Part shown: positions 9,073-16,990 of the stretch, in pieces
Numbering within the stretch: position 1 is the first letter of the stretch
Layout: each line of letters begins with the position of its first letter
Assembly (NCBI GenBank): GCA_964637185.1
Contig: CAZWVB010000004.1
Coordinates: 1 to 48,245 of the forward strand
DNA from: CAZSVP01 sp964637185
GTDB lineage: Bacteria > Patescibacteriota > Saccharimonadia > CAILAD01 > BJGX01
Direction: 5' to 3'
Length of the DNA stretch: 48,245 nt
Position numbers and translations under genes: made by a program
Notes under the pieces: model-generated
What the model was told of the DNA's origin: nothing
The model's database searches: none
Seen by the model: the letters and a program-made list of their open reading frames with translations, nothing else

Positions 9073-9711
9073 ATGGAAAAAAAGTCGTCTAATAAAAACA
9101 TGATATTGGTAATCGCGCTAGGTGTGGTGGTAGCTATCTTGGCTATAGCGGTAGTTTACTTCTATCTGCAGTACCAAAAGATCAAAAAGAATCCAAATAT
9201 TGTTGCCAAGCAGGAGACAGATCAATTGGTAGAGCAGGTCAGCAAGCTGATAGACCTGCCCAAAGATGAGACTCCTACAGTCGCAACTATCTTGGACAAA
9301 GAAAAGCTCAAAGACCAACCATTCTTTGCCAATGCTCAGAATGGCGACAAGATTTTGATCTACACCAAGGCTAAGAAGGCGATTATTTTCCGTCCAAGCC
9401 AGAACAAACTCATCAATGTTGGCCCAATCGCCATCGACCAGAAGGCACAAGTCCAAGTAGCCTTGGTCAACGCCGGTGGTAATGTCGATGATATTACCAA
9501 GAAGCTCAATGAATCCGGTGGCGTCAATATCACAGGTACTAGTGATGCTAAGAACCGTAATAGCGTCAAGAAGATTACTGTGGTAGACGTAAGTGGTCAG
9601 CAAGGTCAAGCTGCTCAGCAGCTAGCCCAACTGCTTGGCGGCGAGGTCGGCAGCATGCCAGCAGGCGAAGCCACTCCTCAAGGTGCTCAGATCGTAGTAT
9701 TTGTGAAGTAG
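9073..9711 (+). CDS. Membrane-anchored protein with LytR_C-like C-terminal domain
   Basis: 212 aa. A short basic N-terminus (MEKKSSNKN) precedes one membrane helix (~9-33). An extracytoplasmic linker contains the DKILIYTKAKKAIIFRPS segment, which I recall as frequent in CPR hypothetical proteins. The C-terminal ~90 residues (VQVALVNAGG...ITVVDVSGQQGQAAQQLAQLLGGEVGSMPAGE...QIVVFVK) fit the beta-alpha-beta LytR C-terminal fold often attached to cell-wall proteins. The LytR-CpsA-Psr catalytic domain itself is absent, so this is not a wall-polymer ligase. It is transcribed alone and ends at a strong terminator. The role is probably in the cell envelope, but the partner is unknown. Confidence 0.65.
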   Translation: MEKKSSNKNMILVIALGVVVAILAIAVVYFYLQYQKIKKNPNIVAKQETDQLVEQVSKLIDLPKDETPTVATILDKEKLKDQPFFANAQNGDKILIYTKAKKAIIFRPSQNKLINVGPIAIDQKAQVQVALVNAGGNVDDITKKLNESGGVNITGTSDAKNRNSVKKITVVDVSGQQGQAAQQLAQLLGGEVGSMPAGEATPQGAQIVVFVK

Positions 9712-9730
9712 CTAAAAAGACTTCCATAAC

Positions 9731-9757
9731 AAAAGCGGCACGTACGTGCCGCTTTTG
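9731..9757 (+). terminator. Palindromic intrinsic terminator
   Basis: A 26-bp perfect inverted repeat (AAAAGCGGCACGT and its complement) ending in TTTTG. It closes the LytR_C-like gene and isolates it from the rRNA unit. Its A/T-flanked symmetry would let it work in both directions. Confidence 0.85.
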
Positions 9758-9781
9758 TATTAATAGTTGGCATCAAATCTA

Positions 9782-9810
9782 TTTACAATCTTAGCCAAAC
9801 CTGCTAGTAT
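9782..9810 (+). promoter_or_regulatory. rRNA promoter for the 23S-5S unit
   Basis: TTTACA, 17-nt spacer, TAGTAT, with an extended -10 TG (TGC before TAGTAT). The start is predicted near 9817. It lies between a terminator and the 23S leader, so the 23S and 5S have their own promoter and do not depend on an upstream 16S. Confidence 0.7.
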
Positions 9811-9832
9811 AGTTGAGATAACTATAAGGTAA

Positions 9833-9950
9833 TCACACATGAGCCAACAATCAACTTACGGAGACGATAGCATCTAGACAGTAGTTGTAAGCTCATGTGT
9901 GGTCGCCTCCAAAATGGAATCGCGGCCATTTTTGTTTCTTGAAAGCTAAA
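9833..9950 (+). promoter_or_regulatory. Structured 23S leader with two hairpins and a boxA-like run
   Basis: The first hairpin pairs CACACATGAGC (9834-9844) with GCTCATGTGTG (9891-9901), 11 bp, with further internal pairs. The second pairs AAAATGG (9911-9917) with CCATTTT (9926-9932) and runs into a T-rich tract, like a terminator or attenuator. TTTCTTGAAAGCT after it resembles boxA antitermination sequences of rRNA leaders. The function is inferred: antitermination or processing control. Confidence 0.5.
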
Positions 9951-9981
9951 TGAATTGCATAAAACGAGCATCAAATGTGCG
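9951..9981 (+). other. 5' strand of 23S rRNA processing stem
   Basis: TGAATTGCATAAAACGAGC and the following bases pair with 13336-13364 downstream of 23S: about 29 pairs with a bulge and one or two mismatches. Such long stems are the usual RNase III substrate that releases pre-23S rRNA. Confidence 0.85.
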
Positions 9982-10289
9982 TAGCTTGGATAGCCAAGCA
10001 GCACAAAAAAGCATTGCAATAAGCAAACGAAGGGCATATGGTGAATGCCTTGATGTAACCTGCCGATGAAGGACGTAGAAGGCTGCGATAAGCCTCGGGG
10101 AGCTGTCAATCTAGCTTTGATCCGGGGATTTCCGAATGGGGTAACCCAACACGAGTCATGTCGTGTTACTCTACAGTGAATTCATAGCTGTAGTAGCGGG
10201 CACCACCTGAACTGAAACATCTTAGTAGGGTGAGGAGAAGAAATCAACCGAGAGTCCCATAGTAGCGGCGAGCGAAATGGGATGAGCCA

Positions 10290-10455
10290 AAACTTAGTAC
10301 TTTTCTTCGATTTATCGAAGTTACCTTGAGTAATAAAGTACGAGGGTTGCGAGATAGTAGACGACCATTTAAGACCGAGTAAACACAATGTTTACACTGT
10401 CTTAAATGCGACCACCGACCAAGGATCGAGTGGGTAAAGTAAAAAAACAGAGAGC
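10290..10455 (+). other. Insertion in 23S domain I
   Basis: Between the GTAGCGGCGAGCGAA block and the GGAAGGCGCCTGGAAAGG block, E. coli has about 25-30 nt; here there are about 165. The insert folds locally: GTACTTT (10297-10303) with AAAGTAC (10335-10341), an inner CTTCGA/TCGAAG hairpin, and CATTTAAGAC (10366-10375) with GTCTTAAATG (10399-10408) enclosing GTAAAC/GTTTAC. It looks like an rRNA expansion, not an intron. Confidence 0.65.
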
Positions 10456-10623
10456 TTAGAGGAAGGCGCCTGGAAAGGACCACCACAGAGCGTGATAGTC
10501 GCGTATTTTAAAACTCTTTGTCTTTATGTCTGCTGTACTCTAGTAGGACGGGGCACGGGAAACCTTGTCTGAAACTGGGAGGACCACCTTCCAAGGCTAA
10601 ATACAGGTTACAATCGATAGTGT

Positions 10624-10657
<34 letters not shown>

Positions 10658-11870
10658 GCAAGGGGAGTGAAATAGAATCCTGAAACCATATGCTTACAAT
10701 GAGTCGGAGCCAGCTTGTCTGGTGACGGCGTGCTTTTTGTAGAACGATCCAGCGAGTTACTTTTTGTAGCGGGTTAAGACGCCTTCGTGCGTCGGAGCCA
10801 AAGTGAAAGCGAGCCTGAATAGGGCGACATATACGTTGCAAGGAGTAGACCCGAAACCGAGTGATCTAACCATGGCCAGGCTGAAGCGTAGGTAAAACTG
10901 CGTGGAGGGCCGAACCGTAGAGTGTTGCAAAACTCCCGGATGAGCTGTGGTTAGCGGAGAAATTCCAATCGAACTCGGAGATAGCTGGTTCTCCTCGAAA
11001 TAGCTTTAGGGCTAGCGTCGTAAATTAATGTTTGGGGGTAGAGCACTGAATGGGTTGTGGGCTCCTAGTGAGTACCACGCTCAATCAAACTCCGAATACC
11101 AAACAATGTTATTACGGCAGTTAGAATACCGGTGCTAAGATCGGTGTTCGAAAGGGAAACAGCCCAGATCGCCAGCTAAGGTCCCCAAGTCAATACTAAG
11201 TGGGAAACGAGGTGGAATTGCATAAACAACCAGGATGTTGGCTTAGAAGCAGCCATGCATTTAAAGAGTGCGTAACAGCTCACTGGTCAATTGTGATTCT
11301 GCGCGGAAAATATAACGGGGCTAAGTATTGCACCGAAGCTGCGAGCTTCATATTTTATATGGAGCGGTAGAGGAGCGTTGATAGGGCACTGAAGCCGTGG
11401 CGTAAGCCATGGTGGAGCGCTATCAAGTGAGAATGCTGGAATGAGTAACCATAAGGTAGGTGAGAATCCTACCCACCGTAAGACTAAGGTTTCCTGGGCC
11501 ACGATCATCGTCCCAGGGTTAGTCGGGCCTAAGCCGAGGCGAGTAGCGTAGGCGATGGACAACAGGTTGATATTCCTGTACCGGTGATATTGTTCCCATA
11601 CAAGACGCAGGATGGTAGCACGAGCGGCTTCATGGCTATAGCCGTCTAAGCACGTAGTTGTGCCGCAAGGCACAGTGAAACGCAAATGAAACGAGCTGCA
11701 AAGCTTGGATTCGTGTGAGCCAAACTGACAAGAAAATTGTATGATTAATAGATATCGCCGCCCGTACCGCAAACCGACACAGGTAGTCGGGTCGAGAAGA
11801 CCAAGGTGCTCGGGAGAACCCTCGTTAAGGAACTCGGCAAAACAGCGACCGTAACTTCGGGATAAGGTCT

Positions 11871-12170
11871 GCCCCGCCACAATGGGTACAACCATGTGGA
11901 GGTTGCCAGTTTTCTAAACACGGGCTTATGCATAATAAATTCGAAACCAAATTGTTTATGAGGTGAGCGAAAATTACTTTTTTCGACTGATACATACCAT
12001 ATGGTACGTTAGAAGAAGAAAAAATAATTTGTAAACATCTGATAACTATTTGGATCGGAGTTAGAATGCCATAGCTCGTGCAAAACGATTCTCAATGTTT
12101 AGACAATCAAAAGATCAACTTTAGAAAGCTGGTCCACGACGCAACACGTTTGTACGTATTGTGGCGGGGC
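11871..12170 (+). other. Large insertion at 23S helix 63
   Basis: GCCCCGCCACAAT (11871-11883) pairs perfectly, 13 bp, with 12158-12170, and GTACAA (11886-11891) pairs with TTGTAC (12150-12155). The ~260-nt AT-rich loop between them replaces what is about 70 nt in E. coli helix 63. It contains further local stems, for example AAATTAC-T6 against A6-TAATTT. No ORF of note lies inside. Confidence 0.7.
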
Positions 12171-12330
12171 CGCAGCTAAAGAGCCCAGGCGACTGTTTAC
12201 CAAAAACACAGGTCTCTGCTAACTCGAAAGAGGATGTATAGGGACTGACGCCTGCCCGGTGCCGGAAGGTTAAGGAATGGGGTGCAAGCTCCAGACTGAA
12301 GCCCCGGTGAACGGCGGCCCTAACTATAAG

Positions 12331-12380
<50 letters not shown>

Positions 12381-12646
12381 TGGCGTAACGATCTGGGCAC
12401 TGTCTCAACGAGGGACCCGGTGAAATTGCAATAGCGGTAAAGATGCCGTTTACCCGCACCAAGACGGACAGACCCCGTGGAGCTTTACTACAGCTTGGCA
12501 TTGGGTCCGATGTTATGCTGTGTAGTATAGGTGGGAGACTTTGAAACCAGAGCGCTAGCTCTGGTGGAGTCGCAATATGAAATACCACCCTGTATGATGT
12601 TTGATCCTCACCGTGACCGTTAACCGGTCTCGGAACAGTGTCTGGT

Positions 12647-12692
<46 letters not shown>

Positions 12693-12833
12693 TTCAAAGG
12701 TTGGCTAAGTTCGGATGGAAATCGAACTGATAGTGCAAGCGCACAAGCCAGCTTAACTGTGAGGCCTACAAGCCAAACAGATGGGAAACCAGGAGCTAGT
12801 GACCCGCTGCATAACACGTGGAAGTGGCAGCGC

Positions 12834-12868
<35 letters not shown>

Positions 12869-13056
12869 TATAGCGCCCAATAGTTCACATAGACGGCGCT
12901 GTTTGGCACCTCGATGTCGGCTCGTCTCATCCTGGAGGGGGAGCACCTTCCAAGGGTATGGCTGTTCGCCATTTAAAGAGGTACGCGAGCTGGGTTCAGA
13001 ACGTCGCGAGACAGTTCGGTCCCTATCTGATGTGGGCGTTTGGAAATTTGCGAGGA

Positions 13057-13088
<32 letters not shown>

Positions 13089-13335
13089 GAACCGCTGGTG
13101 TATCGGTTGTGCCGCCAGGCGCAGTGCCGAGTAGCTACGTTCGGACGGGATAAACGCTGAAAGCATATAAGCGTGAAGCCTCCCTCAAGATAAGATTTCC
13201 CCATTAGGTTCGTGGTAGACGATCACGTTGATAGGCACTAGGTGGAAGTATGGCAACATATGGAGCCGAGGTGTACTAATAACCAATTGGCTTTTTGTGT
13301 GCTCTTTTTGTGAGTGCTTGAACTCCAAATCTTAG

Positions 13336-13364
13336 CGCATTCGATGCTCGTTTTATGTAATTCA
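13336..13364 (+). other. 3' strand of 23S rRNA processing stem
   Basis: CGCATTCGATGCTCGTTTTA and the following bases are complementary to 9951-9981. The stem encloses the complete 23S, between the 23S 3' end and the 5S. Confidence 0.85.
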
Positions 13365-13385
13365 TAGCTTAGTAAAGTAGCCTTC

Positions 13386-13497
13386 GTGCTGGTGCCTATG
13401 GCGAGGTGGGTACACCGGTTCCCATCCCGAACACCGCAGTTAAGCACCTCTGCGCCGATGATACTCCTTCGGGGGAAAGTAGGTCGGTGCCAGCACC
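13386..13497 (+). rRNA. rrf: 5S ribosomal RNA
   Basis: The typical GGTACACCGGTTCCCATCCC and CGAACACCGCAGTTAAGC blocks are present, with terminal complementarity GTGCTGG/CCAGCAC. Length is about 112 nt. It lies ~85 nt after the 23S 3' end in the same transcript. The ORF that overlaps it is not real. Confidence 0.95.
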
Positions 13498-13510
13498 AAG
13501 GCTATTTTTT
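13498..13510 (+). terminator. Terminator fused to the 5S closing stem
   Basis: AAGGCTA just after 5S pairs with TAGCCTT just before it (13378-13384) and is followed directly by a run of six T. The 5S end helix plus this extension can therefore act as both processing stem and intrinsic terminator. Confidence 0.7.
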
Positions 13511-13531
13511 AATAGCTATAGTTTTTTAACC

Positions 13532-13560
13532 TTGACGTACCAGTTGGTAAAAATTACAAT
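13532..13560 (+). promoter_or_regulatory. Promoter for the secreted-protein island
   Basis: TTGACG, 17-nt spacer, TACAAT. The start is predicted near 13567, only ~12 nt before the ATG at 13579, and there is no Shine-Dalgarno. It is probably the lead promoter for 13579, 14133 and 14248. Confidence 0.7.
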
Positions 13561-13578
13561 AAACGTAAGCATTCTATT

Positions 13579-14136
13579 ATGGCAAAATCAAAAAGTAATT
13601 TAAAGCTTGCGAAGACCAATCATTTACAGTTTTGGCTGATTGGTATTATTACAGTCGCGTTGGTAGCCGTTATAGGGATTATCGTAGTGCGATCTAGTCG
13701 TGCAGCCAATACTGTCCCTGGTCTTCAGGAAGGCGGTCGACAAAAGCTCTCTGACTTATGGAGCAGATGTGCTGCAGCTGGTTACCCCCAAATGCAAGCT
13801 GGTGGCAACAATAATCCGGATTGTGCAGCTTGGGCAAATTACGTACTGAATTGGATGGACACCGATAGTGATCCGAACAACTATTCACTCGATCCATTTT
13901 TGCTATTTGCTGATGACTATGTCGGGCACGTTGAAGGTGAAGCTGGCGAAACAATTTACGATCAACAAACAGCCAATTTCGTTAGGCAACTGCAGCAATG
14001 GGCTAGGGATAGGAATATTAGAATAAATGACAGACTAGTAGATGTAGATGGCATAGTTGGACCTCAAACATATACGCTTTTTTATGCAATTAGCTATCTG
14101 ATGATCTGGGATTCTATCAACAAAGGTATCCAATGA
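13579..14136 (+). CDS. Secreted protein with LRFSRA-type signal and peptidoglycan-binding-like C-terminus
   Basis: 185 aa. A basic N-terminus (~1-16) and a membrane/signal helix (~17-36) end in VVRSSRAAN, a variant of the LRFSRA motif shared across this island; a -3 Ser/-1 Ala signal peptidase site follows. The mature part has two cysteines (WSRCAAAG, NPDCAAW) and an acidic middle. The C-terminal segment (~130-172: FVRQLQQW...VDVDGIVGPQTYTLF) matches the PG_binding_1 pattern DGIVGPxT. No amidase or lysozyme domain is present, so wall binding without cutting is the likely role. The stop overlaps the start of the 55-aa gene at 14133 (ATGA). Confidence 0.7.
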   Translation: MAKSKSNLKLAKTNHLQFWLIGIITVALVAVIGIIVVRSSRAANTVPGLQEGGRQKLSDLWSRCAAAGYPQMQAGGNNNPDCAAWANYVLNWMDTDSDPNNYSLDPFLLFADDYVGHVEGEAGETIYDQQTANFVRQLQQWARDRNIRINDRLVDVDGIVGPQTYTLFYAISYLMIWDSINKGIQ

Positions 14137-14300
14137 AAAGTGAGCGTACTACATTGCTGTGGGTAATAATTGTGCTGCTAGCAGCCCTGCTTATAGTGGC
14201 GACTGTGATCCTGGCTATGCAAAAATCAAAAGCTCAGCTTAACAAAAATGCCATTGAACAAGCACTCAAAAGTCAGCAAAACTTACCCACGCCAAAGTAA
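14133..14300 (+). CDS. 55-aa single-pass membrane protein overlapping both neighbours
   Basis: The ATG overlaps the stop of the preceding gene (ATGA), the usual sign of translational coupling. The peptide starts MKSERTTLLW, runs through a long hydrophobic helix (VIIVLLAALLIVATVILA, residues ~11-28) and ends with a polar tail (QKSKAQLNKNAIEQALKSQQ, then NLPTPK). The last 53 nt overlap the start of 14248 in another frame. I do not recognise a family. It is supported only by the ATGA overlap and a clean TM helix; the downstream gene could also start later, which would shorten the overlap. Confidence 0.5.
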   Translation: MKSERTTLLWVIIVLLAALLIVATVILAMQKSKAQLNKNAIEQALKSQQNLPTPK

Positions 14301-15048
14301 TCTAGCTGCTCGTGAATGGTTAGTTTTGGCGTTGGTAGCGGCTACAGTTGTAATTTCCGGTATTTTCGTGATATTTGTTGCCTCAGCTGACAAAGGATCT
14401 GGGCTTGGTCGAATAAGCCAGGGTGACCTAGCAAAAATATCACAAATTGGCAAAGGCTCTATTGTTAGCCCCAATAAGTCAATCAATATCCCTAATCCCC
14501 CGTCAAATAATGCGTCCAATGCTATTGCTCAAGCCAAGACCAAGCCACCACAGAACTTGCCCACCCAGTTGGCCAAGCCCACAGCTTCGCAGCCAAGCGT
14601 TGGGCCATCCAAAGTTGTTAACACCAAGGCTGACGTTCAAAACAACAACTCAACTATTACATTGGGTACAAACAGTGCAAATTTATTCCAGAATTTAGGT
14701 TCGCAATCAATAGATAACACAATAGATCAATATTCTAAGACTAATAAGGTAAATGTTGTCAGTGGTATTGTATCAATAAATCTTCCGCAACAACCCACAT
14801 CCAATTTACTAGCTGCCTACTATCTAGACAAAAAACTGGCTTACTATACTGACAAGCCACCGTATACGTTTGTACTGGATACTTTGAATATGCCAAACAA
14901 AGTCTATCGTCTTGATGCTGTTGCTATGGACCAACAAAACAATGTCATTTCTCATTATGTATATTTGTTTCAAACTGAAAATAACCCGTCGACGTGGCAA
15001 AAATTTGTTAACTATATAACAACCCCCTTTAGGGCCATTTTTGGCTAG
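14248..15048 (+). CDS. Secreted Ig-like-domain protein (first of three)
   Basis: 266 aa. A basic N-terminus (to ~24) and a membrane segment (~25-46) end in FVASADKG, so the LRFSRA motif is absent but a Ser-x-Ala-type site is possible. A low-complexity Pro/Asn/Ser/Lys linker (~55-140) follows. The C-terminal domain (~170-250: LLAAYYLDKKLAYYTDKPPYTFVLDTLNMPNKVYRLDAVAMD, written here as its key strands AAYYLD, YTFVLDT, YRLDAVAMD) looks like the Big/Ig-like fold also seen in 15111 and 15960. It ends in a short amphipathic tail, YITTPFRAIFG. Function is unknown; a surface display or adhesion module is likely. It is co-transcribed with 14133. Confidence 0.6.
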   Translation: MPLNKHSKVSKTYPRQSNLAAREWLVLALVAATVVISGIFVIFVASADKGSGLGRISQGDLAKISQIGKGSIVSPNKSINIPNPPSNNASNAIAQAKTKPPQNLPTQLAKPTASQPSVGPSKVVNTKADVQNNNSTITLGTNSANLFQNLGSQSIDNTIDQYSKTNKVNVVSGIVSINLPQQPTSNLLAAYYLDKKLAYYTDKPPYTFVLDTLNMPNKVYRLDAVAMDQQNNVISHYVYLFQTENNPSTWQKFVNYITTPFRAIFG

Positions 15049-15110
15049 CGTATTTGACTGATTCATAAGATAGAGTTACCATAAGTATAAATATTTAATG
15101 AGTACGGCCT

Positions 15111-15956
15111 ATGGCCAAATCTACTAAAACCAAAAGAACCACCACGAACAAAGTCAGACACCGCGGCTCGTTTAGCCTCCGTTGGAAATCTGGCTTAGTA
15201 ATAGTGGCTGTAGTAGCTCTAGTAGGCACATTAATTGTTAGACTGAGCCATGCATCATTGCCGCCTGAAGCATTGGCCGACAAGACTGAGCAGTTGCTGC
15301 CTGACGGAAGGTACAAGGTGAGTGTGCCTTCACTTGGATATGAAAAGATTTTTGATAAAGTTGATGTAGCACATGCTCTAGCAGATACCAATTACAAGAA
15401 TAAGCTTTATCAGCAGGTGCTAGATGAGCTGGAGAAGATTTACAACCAAAAGCACCAAACTACGCAGCAGAATACCAGCCCAAATCAGTCTGGTAGTACT
15501 AGCGATGCCAGCGCATCACCAAACTCGTCTAGCGCAACGCCTACCAGTACTACCAATCTGCCCGGTAGTAATGGCGGTCAGATAAGCACCCAAGATCCAT
15601 CTCTGGCAGCTGTACAGAGCACTGCCGTAGACTCGCAATCAGCTGATAGTCTCAGTCAACAATCAGGTGTGATAGCATTTACATTTGATAAGTCCAAATC
15701 AGCTGGTGCCAAGACAGCCAAAGTCTATATGGACCGCAACCTTATCATGCAATTCAGCGCACGCCAAAATAGCTTCAATATTGACACTACGCGCTATCCC
15801 AATGGTGAGCACCGTATTGATGTTGTGCTAATCGCCGACAATGGCAGTGAGGTGGTGCACTTTGCCTACCCATTTGTCATCAACAACCGCAATAGTATTT
15901 TCCAGAGTTTTCGCAATACTATTACTTACCCATGGTCGCTACTGTTTGGGCAATAA
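15111..15956 (+). CDS. Secreted Ig-like-domain protein (second of three)
   Basis: 281 aa. It has a Lys/Arg/Thr-rich N-terminus, a membrane segment ending in IVRLSHAS (a variant of LRFSRA), and a small helical region (~46-105) with LADKTEQLLPDGRYKVS. A Ser/Thr/Asn/Gln-rich linker (~110-185) comes next. The Ig-like domain (~190-262) has strands AKVYMDRNLI, NSFNIDTTRYPNGEHRIDV and HFAYPFVINN, close to the pattern in 15960. The tail is ITYPWSLLFGQ. A possible promoter (TTGACT, 17 nt, TACCAT at 15054-15081) lies upstream. Three nt separate its stop from the next start. Confidence 0.65.
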   Translation: MAKSTKTKRTTTNKVRHRGSFSLRWKSGLVIVAVVALVGTLIVRLSHASLPPEALADKTEQLLPDGRYKVSVPSLGYEKIFDKVDVAHALADTNYKNKLYQQVLDELEKIYNQKHQTTQQNTSPNQSGSTSDASASPNSSSATPTSTTNLPGSNGGQISTQDPSLAAVQSTAVDSQSADSLSQQSGVIAFTFDKSKSAGAKTAKVYMDRNLIMQFSARQNSFNIDTTRYPNGEHRIDVVLIADNGSEVVHFAYPFVINNRNSIFQSFRNTITYPWSLLFGQ

Positions 15957-15959
15957 ACT

Positions 15960-16520
15960 ATGATTAATACATTACCTACCAAACATCATCGACCATCACA
16001 GCAGAGCAAGCCACGTAGTAACACCACGGCCAAGACTCGGACTTATCATGTCTCGTCAGGTACCAAGAACAAAAAATCAGGGGGCGCACTAACTGCTATT
16101 GCGATGATTACTGCTGTGGCTGTAGTAGGATTAGCGGTGCTACGTTTTAGCCGAGCAGCTGCGTTGCCAGGTGTGTATACCACGGCTCAACTTGAGGCAG
16201 CCCAGAAGCAAGTAGGTATTGACACTGAGAGTTTGCAGACACTGAGTGTTAGCGGAGTTACGCCACTTAAGTTTACGCCTACTACTGACAGCCAAGTCTT
16301 TGCTGCTTTCTATATCGATGGCAAACTGGTAGGGGTGTCCAACCAAAAGCCTTTTGCTATCAACTACGATACCACCGCTATTTCCAATGGACCACATAAG
16401 CTAAGCGTTGTCGTATTTGACCAGAATGGCAATGTGGTGGCTACCAAAGGCTATACTCTTAGTGTCAACAATACCTTCGATCCGATACAATCCAGCCGGA
16501 GATTGATCATCGGTCAATAA
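15960..16520 (+). CDS. Secreted Ig-like-domain protein (third of three)
   Basis: 186 aa. A long basic, His/Gln/Ser-rich N-terminus (~1-42) precedes a membrane segment ending in AVLRFSRAAALPG, the canonical form of the island motif. After a short region the Ig-like domain (~100-175) carries FAAFYIDGKLVG, FAINYDTTAISNGPHKLSV and VVFDQNGNVV, the clearest example of the fold in this trio. The C-terminus is SSRRLIIGQ, comparable to LLFGQ and AIFG in the two upstream paralogues. It follows 15956 by three nucleotides, so the two are surely in one operon. Confidence 0.65.
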   Translation: MINTLPTKHHRPSQQSKPRSNTTAKTRTYHVSSGTKNKKSGGALTAIAMITAVAVVGLAVLRFSRAAALPGVYTTAQLEAAQKQVGIDTESLQTLSVSGVTPLKFTPTTDSQVFAAFYIDGKLVGVSNQKPFAINYDTTAISNGPHKLSVVVFDQNGNVVATKGYTLSVNNTFDPIQSSRRLIIGQ

Positions 16521-16543
16521 CACATAGCAACGATAGGACAAAA

Positions 16544-16936
16544 ATGGCTACCAAAAAACTCCCAAAATCAGCGCTTCCAGGTCACCCGCACCACATGCAG
16601 TGGCTAGTAGCTGTATTGCTCATTGCTGCAGTAGCAATCTCTGGCTTGATAATACTGCGTTTTAGTAATGCTGGAAGTAACTACTCAAATGGCTGTTGGA
16701 TATATAATACCAATCTCAAAAAATACCAGTTTGAAAGCAGCGCTAGCTCATGTACCAGAGCTGAGCAAAGAGGTAGGACGCTCAAGCCGGCTGCGGGCAG
16801 CCCGGCTAGTGTTCAGCCTAGCAATGCTTATCCCAATGGGTGTGATATATATGTTTCAAACCACTGGGCTTATGAAAGCAGCCCGGAATCTTGTAGTAGG
16901 GCCGCCAGTCGTGGCCAGTCGGTCCGCGCCAGGTAG
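16544..16936 (+). CDS. Small secreted protein with two cysteine-paired repeats
   Basis: 130 aa. It has a basic, His-containing N-terminus and a membrane segment (~20-43) ending in IILRFSNAGS. The mature part is two copies of a ~33-residue unit: Y-S/P-N-G-C-x-I-Y ... Y-x-F/Y-E-S-S ... S-C-[TS]-R-A-x-x-R-G. The first is ~46-80 and the second ~94-127, joined by a Pro/Ser linker. Each copy has one Cys near its start and one near its end, so one disulfide per repeat is likely. The repeat is not one I can name. Placement among the LRFSRA proteins suggests an exported surface or effector-like role (inference). Confidence 0.6.
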   Translation: MATKKLPKSALPGHPHHMQWLVAVLLIAAVAISGLIILRFSNAGSNYSNGCWIYNTNLKKYQFESSASSCTRAEQRGRTLKPAAGSPASVQPSNAYPNGCDIYVSNHWAYESSPESCSRAASRGQSVRAR

Positions 16937-16990
16937 AATTTTGAAACACAAGCATAATCAATATAATATGGAAGCAAGTATCAATTAGTT

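Noticed and set aside
11871..12170. Group I or group II intron, or homing endonuclease, in 23S
   Set aside because: No LAGLIDADG or GIY-YIG frame, and no P/Q/R/S core recognised. The flanking stem is part of helix 63, which is a known variable site.
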